Under the pieces are notes generated by a model. That model worked only from the letters and a program-made list of their open reading frames with translations. It had not been told where the DNA came from and did no database searches. From Alteriqipengyuania flavescens (GTDB taxonomy: Bacteria; Pseudomonadota; Alphaproteobacteria; Sphingomonadales; Sphingomonadaceae), in assembly GCF_030406725.1 (NCBI RefSeq), contig NZ_CP129107.1:248001-312000 (forward strand): a stretch of DNA of 64,000 nucleotides, read 5' to 3'. How positions within the stretch are numbered: the stretch's first letter is position 1; each line of letters begins with the position of its first letter. This document shows, one piece after another, positions 1 to 7,690 of this stretch. The position numbers and the translations under genes were made by a program.

Positions 1-905
1 TTCGCCATGAATTCGTCATAGATGCCATCCTGCACCATCACCCGGTTCGCGCAGACGCAGGTCTGGCCCGCATTGCGGAACTTGCATGCGATCGCGCCTT
101 CGACGGCCGCATCGATATCGGCATCGTCGAACACGATGAAAGGCGCGTTGCCGCCCAGCTCCATCGATAGTTTCTTCAATGTGGAGGCGGACTGTTCGGC
201 CAGGATCTTGCCGACCTTGGTGGATCCGGTGAAGCTGAGCTTGCGCACAGTGGAAGACTTGCACAGCTCTTCCCCCACGGTGGCCGCATCGCTGCTGGTC
301 AGGGTGATGAAGGCATCTTCGGGCACGCCGGCCTCGTGCGCCAGCTTCATGATCGCCAGCGCGCACAGGGGCGTGAGGGCGGCGGGCTTCACCACCACGG
401 TGCAGCCGGCGGCCAGCGCGGGGCTGATTTTGCGGGTGATCATGGCGATGGGGAAATTCCACGGCGTGATCGCCGCGACCACGCCGACCGCCTGCTTGAT
501 CACCACCATCCGCTTGTCGGTATCGTGGCTGGGGATATGGTCGCCGTAGACCCGCTTGGCCTCTTCCCCGAACCATTCGACGAAGCTGGCGCCGTATTCC
601 ACTTCGCCGCGGCTCTCGGTAATGACCTTGCCTTGTTCCAGCGTCATCAGCCGGGCTAGGTCTTCCTTGCGTGCCATGATGGCTTCGAACCAGGCGCGCA
701 GGATATCGGCGCGCTCCTTCACGTTGCGATCGCGCCAGTCCGGCAGGGCGGCCTCTGCCCGGCCGATCGCGTCGCGGACGTCGTCGGCCTTGCAATCCTT
801 CACATAGGCGAGATGCGACAGGTCGGACGGATTGGTCACCTCCACCCCTTCGCCGGTCAGGAAATCCTTCAGCAGGTCGTGGGCCGGCAGGTCAGTGGCT
901 TTCAT
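1..905 (-). CDS. gabD: NAD(P)-dependent succinate-semialdehyde dehydrogenase, 3' end cut by window edge
   Basis: Aldehyde dehydrogenase that oxidises succinate semialdehyde to succinate in the cytoplasm (GABA and related catabolism). About 301 codons are present from an ATG at 905; the C-terminal third lies outside the window. Seen in the translation: the aldehyde dehydrogenase signature VVAAITPWNFPIAMITRK, the coenzyme-binding FTGSTKVGK, the catalytic-glutamate motif MELGGNAPFIVFDDAD, and FRNAGQTCVCANR with the active-site cysteine. The SFTGSTxVGK and FRNAGQTCVCANR pair is typical of the GabD branch. It is followed on the same strand side by a broken GNAT gene. The substrate is inferred from family resemblance; a related semialdehyde substrate is possible. 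Confidence 0.9.
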   Translation of the reverse strand, partial: MKATDLPAHDLLKDFLTGEGVEVTNPSDLSHLAYVKDCKADDVRDAIGRAEAALPDWRDRNVKERADILRAWFEAIMARKEDLARLMTLEQGKVITESRGEVEYGASFVEWFGEEAKRVYGDHIPSHDTDKRMVVIKQAVGVVAAITPWNFPIAMITRKISPALAAGCTVVVKPAALTPLCALAIMKLAHEAGVPEDAFITLTSSDAATVGEELCKSSTVRKLSFTGSTKVGKILAEQSASTLKKLSMELGGNAPFIVFDDADIDAAVEGAIACKFRNAGQTCVCANRVMVQDGIYDEFMA

Positions 906-960
906 GGTGTTCTCCGAAAGGTCTCTCGGAAGACACAGCGCGCGGGCGCGGACAGCGTTC

Positions 961-1454
961 CTAAAGCTCGCCGATCCAGAACTGCATCGTGTGGTCGGTC
1001 GGCTGTTCGTCGCCGATCTCCTTCCACTCGAATGTCGTGACGAGGCCCTTGAGGGGGCGATAGCCCCGCTCACCCCAGAATTCTTCCTGCGCGCGATAAT
1101 CGTCGGGGCGGCGCCGGCGATGGCCCTTGCGCACCACGGCGCAAAAGACGGCCCGGTCGGCGCCGCATCGCCGTGCGTGCTCTTCCCTCAGGTCGAAGAA
1201 GCGGTGGCCGCGCCCACGATCTCGCGCCCGTCGAAGGCCGGGACCTGCGCCGAGTCGGGCGCATTGGAAAAGTCGGAAAGATAGCGCCGCTCCTGATCCG
1301 CATCGCCATCGTAACAATATGGATATTCACGGAATACGGCGATACGCAGCCTGGCGAGGTCAGGCATGCGGGCGGCGATTTCCGCCCCCGTGAGCGGACG
1401 CACATCTATCGGCACAGTAAGGCGACCATACTCCTGTCCGCGCCCGCACCCCAA
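961..1454 (-). pseudogene. GNAT family N-acetyltransferase, disrupted by internal deletion and frameshift
   Basis: Two overlapping minus-strand frames together make a GNAT acetyltransferase. The first frame gives the N-terminus ([21 protein letters not shown] through GREIVGAAT) and then hits a stop at about 1192. The second frame resumes with [20 protein letters not shown] and runs to WIGEL at 961. The join falls at about 1205-1215, and the central segment that should carry beta-4 and the Q/RxxGxG acetyl-CoA loop is missing. In intact relatives roughly 30-40 residues lie here. The junction sequence GGCCACCGC can be read in both phases, which suggests deletion between short direct repeats. The start is uncertain: GTG at about 1415, or ATG 1454. 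Not expected to make an active enzyme. Confidence 0.75.
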
Positions 1455-1607
1455 TTTGGGTCGGGCCCGTCACATTCGCGCCCCGCGCGGTCATTGCCTT
1501 GGCAGGTCACTTCGCCTAAGGCGGGGCCATCCGCCCCGGCATGCCCAGCACCCCTTGCACGGCCCGCCGGGGCGCAGTGTTTTCTCCTCCCGAAGAAGGG
1601 TAATGCC

Positions 1608-2402
1608 ATGTCCCGCCGCCGCCAGATCTACGAAGGCAAGGCCAAGATCCTGTACGAAGGGCCGGAGCCCGGCACCATCATCCAGTATTTCAAGGACGAT
1701 GCTACAGCCTTCAACGCCCAGAAGAAGGGCACGATCAACGGCAAGGGCGTGATCAACAATCGCATCAGCGAACATGTGTTCACGCGTCTGTCGCACATCG
1801 GCATCCCCACCCACTTCATCCGCCGCCTCAACATGCGCGAGCAGCTGGTCCGTCAATGCGAGATCATCCCGATCGAAGTGGTCGTGCGCAACGTTGCCGC
1901 CGGCTCCATTTCCAAGCGCCTCGGCATCGAGGAAGGCGAACCGCTGCCGCACACGCTGCTGGAATATTACTACAAGGACGATGCGCTGGGCGATCCACTG
2001 ATCGCGGAAGAGCACATCGCCTGCTTCGGCTGGGCCAGTAACGAGGAAATGCAGGACATCGCCGCCATGGCGATCCGCGTGAACGACTTCCTCGTGGGCA
2101 TGTTCAGCGCGATCAACATCCGCCTGATCGACTTCAAGCTGGAATTCGGCCGGCTGTGGGACGGCGACTATTCGCGTGTGATCCTGGCCGACGAAATCAG
2201 CCCCGACGGCTGCCGCTTGTGGGACATGGCGAGCGGGGAAAAGCTGGATAAGGACCGCTTCCGCCGCGACCTCGGCGGGGAGGAAGAAGCTTACCAGGAA
2301 GTCGCCCGCCGGCTCGGTCTGCTGCAGGATGACGGCGGCCCGGGCGAGGTGTTCGACCTGTCCGCCCACCGCAAGCTGCGCGGCAAGCCGCCCCGGAAAT
2401 AA
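1608..2402 (+). CDS. purC: Phosphoribosylaminoimidazole-succinocarboxamide synthase (SAICAR synthetase)
   Basis: Joins CAIR and L-aspartate with ATP to form SAICAR in purine biosynthesis. The 264-aa product has normal bacterial PurC length. The N-terminal motif [15 protein letters not shown], the segment [16 protein letters not shown], and the SAICAR synthetase signatures [20 protein letters not shown] and [11 protein letters not shown] are all visible. The ATG at 1608 is chosen because the longer open frame upstream is not conserved-looking and AGAAGGG lies just before it. Other pur genes (purS, purQ, purM, purN) are on the same strand further along, but they are not contiguous with it. Confidence 0.97.
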   Translation: MSRRRQIYEGKAKILYEGPEPGTIIQYFKDDATAFNAQKKGTINGKGVINNRISEHVFTRLSHIGIPTHFIRRLNMREQLVRQCEIIPIEVVVRNVAAGSISKRLGIEEGEPLPHTLLEYYYKDDALGDPLIAEEHIACFGWASNEEMQDIAAMAIRVNDFLVGMFSAINIRLIDFKLEFGRLWDGDYSRVILADEISPDGCRLWDMASGEKLDKDRFRRDLGGEEEAYQEVARRLGLLQDDGGPGEVFDLSAHRKLRGKPPRK

Positions 2403-2569
2403 GAGCGGAAATAGGGGCACACGCGAGCCCTAGTGCACCTGCACTAGCATTCAGGGGGCTGACACGCCGGACTTGGCAAATTAGGCTGTCGCGTTAGGAA
2501 TTGGGGGTCGCACGCCTCCGTTTCCGCGACACGCCTGCACCATTCTTGCCATATCCGGGGTCAGTACCG

Positions 2570-5425
2570 ATGAAATCCGTTCGCATGTTAAAGGGCAGCG
2601 CATCTGCCGCCGCCATCGCATCCCTGCTCGCCATCGCGGCGCCTTCTCTCGCGCAGGAAGCCCCGGTCGAAGCCTGGGGCGTCGAGCAGACCGACGTCGA
2701 GGCCGATCCCTCGATCACTTACGGCAGGCTGCCCAATGGCATGAAATACGCCATCCGGCAGAACGACACGCCCGAAGGCGCGGCAAGCTTCCGCCTGCAT
2801 TTCGAATTCGGATCGCTGTACGAGGCCGAGGACGAGCGCGGGCTCGCCCATTTCATCGAACACATGGTCTTCAACGGATCGACCAACGTGCCCGAAGGCG
2901 AAATGGTCGCGCTGCTGGAGCGTCAGGGCCTGGCCTTCGGCGCTGACACCAACGCCTACACCAGCTTCGACGAGACGGTGTACCAGCTCGACGCACCCAA
3001 CGCGACGGACGAGGCGGTCGACACGGCGATGTTCCTGCTGCGCGAAGCCGCCGGTAACGCGACTTTCGCGCCAGAGGCGGTCGACCGGGAGCGCGAGATC
3101 ATCACCAGCGAACGCCGCCAGCGCGACAATGTCTCCCTGCGCGGCCTGATCGACCGGCTGGAATTTCAGCTGCCGGAATCCCTCTATGACGACCGCCTGC
3201 CGATCGGCCTCGACACGGTCCTGCGCGAAGCGCCGGCGGAGCGGCTGAAGTCGCTCTATCACCGCTATTATCGCCCGGAAAACGCCACCCTCGTCGTGGT
3301 CGGCGATTTCGATGTCGCGGCAATGGAAGCCCGCATCGCCGATACGTTCGGCGATTGGGAAGGCGTCGGCGAGGCGGGCGGCAAGCCCGACATCGGCCGC
3401 GTCGACCTCGAACGCGCAGCCGCCTTCAGCGTGTTCACCGATCCGGCATCCTCCTCCAATGTCGTGATCGCCGTCGCCCGCCCCTACACCGACCCGGCCG
3501 ATACGCTGGCAGAGCGCCGAGCCGAGACGCTCGAAAGCCTCGCCACCTCGATCATGAACCGCCGGCTGGAACGCCTCGCCAACAGCGAGGGCTCCCCCTT
3601 GCTGGGCGGAGGGGTGATGACCGAGGCGTTCGATCCCGTGACGGAACTGACCATGCTGTCGATCGGTACCGGTGACGGCCAGTGGGCCCAAGGCCTTGCG
3701 ATTGCAGAGAACGAATTGCGGCGCGCGCTGCAGTACGGCTTCACCGCCAGCGAACTGCAGGAAGCGATCGCGAACACCGAGGCGAGCTATCGCCGCGGGG
3801 CGGAGCAGGCCGATGCGCGCCGCACCCGCGCGCTGGCGGATGCCATCGTCAGTGTCGCTGGGGAGAACGATTTCGTGACCGACCCGGCATGGCGCTACCA
3901 GCTGTTCGGGGCGATGAAGGAAACGCTCACCCTTCCCGCCGTGAACGAGGCGTTCCAGAACCTGTGGACCGGAAGCGCGCCGTTGATCACCATCAATGCA
4001 AAGAGCGTCGACGGCGGCGAGGAAGCGGTCGCTGCCGCCTTTGCCAACGCGGCGACTGTCGCAGTGGAAGCGCCCGCCGATGCAGCCGTCGCCACCTTCG
4101 CATACGACAGTTTCGGCGACGGGCCGGGCGAAGTGGTGGCGGGCACGGTGATCGAAGACCTCGGCATCCGTACCGTCACTTTTGCCAACAATGTGAAGCT
4201 CAACATCAAGCAGACCGATTTCGAACCGGGCCGCGTGCGCTTCAACGTGGCGATGTCGGGCGGCCAGTTCGCGCTGGGCGATGCCGGCCCCGGCGAAGCC
4301 TTGCTGCTGCAGCTGGTTGCGGCACAGGCAGGGACTGCCGCGCACAGCTTCGACGAGATCCAGCAGGTCACGGTCGGCAGGCAGGTGACGCCCGGCTTCG
4401 CTGCCGGCACCGACGATTTCGTGGTCGGCGGCGCGACGACGCCGGCGGATCTCGCTCTGCAAATGAAGGTGGCCGCGGCCTACCTCACCGATCCGGGTTT
4501 CCGGCCGGAGGCGCAGAGCCGCTACACCTCGCTGATCGGGGCCGTCTATGCGCAGCTCACCTCGCAGCCGCCGCTGGTGTTCCAGTTCGAAAGCTCCGGC
4601 GTGCTGACCGACGACCCGCGCTTCGCCTTCCCTTCGCAGGAAGAGCTGCAGGCCGTCAGCCTGGAAGCGATCCGCGCGCCCTTCACCGCCAACGCGGCCG
4701 ACGCGCCGATCGAGATCGCCGTGGTCGGCGACATGGATGCCGACGCAGTCATCGCGGCGGTCGCACAAAGCTTCGGCGCGCTTCCGGCCCGTGCGGACGT
4801 GGCGCCCGATTACAGCGAGCAGCGCGAAGTCGCCTACAACGACCTGTCGGGCGACGAGGTGGCGACCTTCACCCACGGCGGCCCGGCGGACCAGGCGATG
4901 GCCGGCAGCGTCTGGCGCACCGCCGACGATGGCGACTTCCGCGAGGAAGTCACGATGCGCCTGCTGAAGGAAGTGATCGACATCTACGCCACCGAAACCC
5001 TGCGCGAAGAACTGGCCGCGACCTACAGCCCGCTGGTCGACAATTCCATGTCGAGCGATTTCGTGGATACGGGCCAGCTATCCGTGGCCGCGGTCGTCTC
5101 GCCCGATGCGGTGGACCAGGTGCAGGCGCTGATCCCGACGCTGGCCGCACGGCTGCGTAGCGAAGCGGTGAGCGACGACATGCTGCTGCGCGCCCGCCAG
5201 CCGCTGCTGGAGCGGGTGCGCCAGCGGCGCAAGGACAACGGCTTCTGGCTGGGCGTCGCTTCCTCCGCACAGGGCGAGCCCGACCGGCTCGACCGGGCAC
5301 GGGAGGAGGAAGCCATCCTCCAGGGCATCACCGCCGCCGACATCATGGCGCTGGCGAACAAGTACCTGGTGCCGGAACGCCGCGCGGATATTCGCGTGCT
5401 GCCGGCCGCCGCTGCCGCGGAATGA
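2570..5425 (+). CDS. Periplasmic M16 family zinc metallopeptidase (PqqL/insulinase-like)
   Basis: A 951-aa secreted protease with tandem M16 halves. Residues 1-28 form a signal peptide (MKSVRMLKGS then a hydrophobic run ending ASLAQE). The N-terminal catalytic half carries the inverted zinc motif HFIEH at residues 94-98 within RGLAHFIEHMVFNGS. A downstream glutamate in the EREIITSERR region is the likely third ligand. The C-terminal half shows the non-catalytic M16 fold pattern (ATYSPLVDNSM region). The start was set at ATG 2570 so that the signal peptide is at the N-terminus; the frame stays open upstream. It stands alone between purC and a convergent hydrolase gene. The substrate is unknown. 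Confidence 0.93.
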   Translation: MKSVRMLKGSASAAAIASLLAIAAPSLAQEAPVEAWGVEQTDVEADPSITYGRLPNGMKYAIRQNDTPEGAASFRLHFEFGSLYEAEDERGLAHFIEHMVFNGSTNVPEGEMVALLERQGLAFGADTNAYTSFDETVYQLDAPNATDEAVDTAMFLLREAAGNATFAPEAVDREREIITSERRQRDNVSLRGLIDRLEFQLPESLYDDRLPIGLDTVLREAPAERLKSLYHRYYRPENATLVVVGDFDVAAMEARIADTFGDWEGVGEAGGKPDIGRVDLERAAAFSVFTDPASSSNVVIAVARPYTDPADTLAERRAETLESLATSIMNRRLERLANSEGSPLLGGGVMTEAFDPVTELTMLSIGTGDGQWAQGLAIAENELRRALQYGFTASELQEAIANTEASYRRGAEQADARRTRALADAIVSVAGENDFVTDPAWRYQLFGAMKETLTLPAVNEAFQNLWTGSAPLITINAKSVDGGEEAVAAAFANAATVAVEAPADAAVATFAYDSFGDGPGEVVAGTVIEDLGIRTVTFANNVKLNIKQTDFEPGRVRFNVAMSGGQFALGDAGPGEALLLQLVAAQAGTAAHSFDEIQQVTVGRQVTPGFAAGTDDFVVGGATTPADLALQMKVAAAYLTDPGFRPEAQSRYTSLIGAVYAQLTSQPPLVFQFESSGVLTDDPRFAFPSQEELQAVSLEAIRAPFTANAADAPIEIAVVGDMDADAVIAAVAQSFGALPARADVAPDYSEQREVAYNDLSGDEVATFTHGGPADQAMAGSVWRTADDGDFREEVTMRLLKEVIDIYATETLREELAATYSPLVDNSMSSDFVDTGQLSVAAVVSPDAVDQVQALIPTLAARLRSEAVSDDMLLRARQPLLERVRQRRKDNGFWLGVASSAQGEPDRLDRAREEEAILQGITAADIMALANKYLVPERRADIRVLPAAAAAE

Positions 5426-5428
5426 GCG

Positions 5429-6643
5429 TCAGCCGATAGAGGTCGTGTGAATATGGAGGTCGCCTTCCAGCGTCCGGTGAACCGGGCACCGGTCGGCGAT
5501 CTCCATCAGCTTTTCCCGCTGCTCTGAAGTCAGGTCTCCCGTCAGCTCGATCGCCCGGTCGAGCGCCTGGATCTGCGTGCCGTCCTTGTCGCAATCGACG
5601 CAGTCCTGCTGGTGATCGCGCGAATGCTCCAGCTCGATACGCACGCTTTCGAGCGGCCATTTCTTGCGCTCCGCATACATCTGGATCGTCATCGACGTGC
5701 AGGTGCCGAGACTGGCGAGCAGCAAATCGTACGGCGTCGGCCCGTCGTCCCGCCCGCCGTAGCTGACCGGTTCGTCGGCGATGAACTGGTGCGTGGAGGT
5801 GCGCACGAACTGCGCGAACTTCCCGCCCGCGGTCTCCACCTCGACCGTGCCTGACAGGGCGACCTCCTCCGGCTCCGGCGCAGGCAGGTAGCGCGACGCC
5901 CACGCCGCGACGATACCGGCGGCATAGGACGCCGCGCCCGGCTCGGTCAGCAGATGATCCGCCCCGTCCAGCGCGACGAAGCTCTTGGGATGTTTCGCCG
6001 CGCGGAAAATCTCGCCCGCGTCGTGGACGGAGACCGTGTCGTCATCCGGCGCGTGCATGACCAGCAGGGGGAGGTCCAGCGAACCGAGGCGTTCGGCCTG
6101 CGGCTGGTTGCGGCCCTGTTCCAGGAAGTCGCGCGCGATGCGGAACGGGCGTCCGGCGATTTGGACCTCGGCTTCACCGTCGCGCTCGATGGCGTCCACC
6201 GCGTCGCCGAAATGGCCGAACACGTGGCTCGTGTCGAAAGGCGCGCCGATCGTGGCGACGGCGGCCGCGCTGGCGATCCTGCCCGCCGCCGCGATGACGG
6301 CCGCCCCGCCCAGGCTGTGCCCGACCAGCAGCTTCGGCGGCAGGCCTGCCGCCTCCAGCGCGTCGGCTGCCGCGACCAGGTCGTCGATATTGGCTGTAAA
6401 GCCCGCGTTGGCGAAATCGCCTTCGCTGCCGCCCTGCCCGGTGAAATCGAAGCGCAGCACGGCTATGCCCTGCGCCGCCAGCGCCGCCGCAATGCGGGTC
6501 GCCGCGCGGCTCTGCTTGGTGCAGGTGAAGCAATGGGCGAACAGCGCGGCGGCATGGGGCTGGCCGTAAAGAGGCCGTTCCAACCTCCCGTCGAGCCGCT
6601 GTCCGGCCCGCCCTTCGAACGTGAAAGTCTCGGTGGCTATCAT
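5429..6643 (-). CDS. Bifunctional alpha/beta hydrolase - OsmC family protein
   Basis: A 404-aa fusion. Residues 1-255 are a serine hydrolase: FDFTGQGGSEGDF oxyanion region, nucleophile elbow VGHSLGGAA, acidic MHAPDDDTVS and a later GADHLLTE histidine. Residues about 270-404 are an OsmC/Ohr-type domain with the two redox cysteines in LASLGTCTSMTIQMYAERK and DRCPVHRTL. OsmC proteins reduce organic hydroperoxides, so the hydrolase half may release or handle a peroxidised or acylated substrate; that link is inference. The start at ATG 6643 removes about 109 upstream codons that look like shadow translation of purS. It is convergent with the M16 gene (3 bp between stops) and divergent from purS. 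Confidence 0.92.
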   Translation of the reverse strand: MIATETFTFEGRAGQRLDGRLERPLYGQPHAAALFAHCFTCTKQSRAATRIAAALAAQGIAVLRFDFTGQGGSEGDFANAGFTANIDDLVAAADALEAAGLPPKLLVGHSLGGAAVIAAAGRIASAAAVATIGAPFDTSHVFGHFGDAVDAIERDGEAEVQIAGRPFRIARDFLEQGRNQPQAERLGSLDLPLLVMHAPDDDTVSVHDAGEIFRAAKHPKSFVALDGADHLLTEPGAASYAAGIVAAWASRYLPAPEPEEVALSGTVEVETAGGKFAQFVRTSTHQFIADEPVSYGGRDDGPTPYDLLLASLGTCTSMTIQMYAERKKWPLESVRIELEHSRDHQQDCVDCDKDGTQIQALDRAIELTGDLTSEQREKLMEIADRCPVHRTLEGDLHIHTTSIG

Positions 6644-6773
6644 CTCGGTCCTCCCCCCTGCATTGTCGGCGCGCTTTCTGTTCATGGCAACCGCCCACAC
6701 GGTTGCGCCGTTCCGCGCCGCGCGGCATAGGCGGCTGCGAACCTCCACACTGGTACAAGGCACGCACCCGGCC

Positions 6774-7007
6774 ATGAAGCTTCGCATCCTCGTTTCGCTG
6801 AAACCCGGCGTGCTCGACCCGCAGGGCCGCGCCGTCCACCATGCGCTGGAAGGCCTCGGCTTTTCGGGCGTCGAGGATGTCCGCATCGGCCGCACGGTGG
6901 AAATGGATGTCGCCGACGACACCAGCGACGAAGCGATCGACGAGATGTGCCGCAAGCTGCTCGCCAACACGGTGATCGAGGATTACCGCGTCGAGAAGGT
7001 GGGCTGA
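6774..7007 (+). CDS. purS: Phosphoribosylformylglycinamidine synthase subunit PurS
   Basis: Small 77-aa subunit of the three-part FGAM synthetase (PurS-PurQ-PurL), bridging the glutaminase and synthetase subunits. The sequence [20 protein letters not shown] and the following [17 protein letters not shown] pattern is characteristic of PurS. ATG 6774 is chosen over an upstream in-frame start because it begins the conserved beta strand. purQ starts 2 bp after its stop, so the two are translationally close. purL is not in this window. Confidence 0.96.
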   Translation: MKLRILVSLKPGVLDPQGRAVHHALEGLGFSGVEDVRIGRTVEMDVADDTSDEAIDEMCRKLLANTVIEDYRVEKVG

Positions 7008-7009
7008 CG

Positions 7010-7687
7010 ATGGCCTTCCGTTCCGCCGTCATCACCTTTCCCGGATCCAACTGCGACCGCGACATGGCGGTGGCGCTGGAGCAGGTTTCCGGCGCAGCGC
7101 CGCACCGCGTCTGGCACGGCGATGCCGACTTGCCGGACGGGCTCGATTTCATCGCCCTGCCCGGCGGCTTTTCCTACGGCGATTACCTGCGCAGCGGGGC
7201 GATGGCGGCCAACAGCCCTATCCTTGCCGCGGTGAAGAAGCAGGCGGAGCGCGGCGTCCCGGTTTTGGGCGTGTGCAACGGCTTCCAGGTCCTGACCGAA
7301 GCCGGCCTGCTGCCCGGTGCGCTGATGCGCAACGCCCAGATCACCTTCGTCTGCCGCACGGTGGAACTGGAAGTCGCCAACAGCCAGTCGCTGTTCACCG
7401 GAGGCTACGAAAGCGGCCAGCGCATCCAAATCCCGGTCGCGCACCATGACGGCAACTACTACGCCGACGAGGACACGCTGGACCGGATCGAAGGCGACGG
7501 GCGCGTGGCCTTCCGCTACGTGCAGAACTGCAACGGTTCCTCGCGCGATATTGCAGGGGTGCTCAATGCCGCCGGCAACGTCCTCGGCATGATGCCGCAC
7601 CCGGAACGCGCGATCGAGGATGCGCATGGCGGCACCGACGGCCGCGCCCTGTTCGAAAGCGTTGTAAAAAGCCTCGTCGACGCATGA
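7010..7687 (+). CDS. purQ: Phosphoribosylformylglycinamidine synthase subunit PurQ (glutaminase)
   Basis: Class I glutamine amidotransferase subunit that feeds ammonia to PurL for conversion of FGAR to FGAM. The product is 225 aa, normal for stand-alone Pur[14 protein letters not shown] is the oxyanion region, GVCNGFQ carries the nucleophile Cys89, and MMPHPERA provides the catalytic His and Glu near residue 205. It follows purS directly. The convergent GGDEF-EAL gene ends 3 bp beyond its stop. Confidence 0.97.
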   Translation: MAFRSAVITFPGSNCDRDMAVALEQVSGAAPHRVWHGDADLPDGLDFIALPGGFSYGDYLRSGAMAANSPILAAVKKQAERGVPVLGVCNGFQVLTEAGLLPGALMRNAQITFVCRTVELEVANSQSLFTGGYESGQRIQIPVAHHDGNYYADEDTLDRIEGDGRVAFRYVQNCNGSSRDIAGVLNAAGNVLGMMPHPERAIEDAHGGTDGRALFESVVKSLVDA

Positions 7688-7690
7688 CGC

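Noticed and set aside
961-1454. Two separate small genes rather than one broken GNAT gene
   Set aside because: The two frames carry consecutive, non-overlapping parts of one acetyltransferase fold and neither half would fold alone.
2588-4876. 762-codon minus-strand frame opposite the M16 protease
   Set aside because: Low-complexity His/Arg/Gly-rich translation typical of an antisense shadow in GC-rich DNA; the plus-strand frame has a signal peptide and the HxxEH motif.
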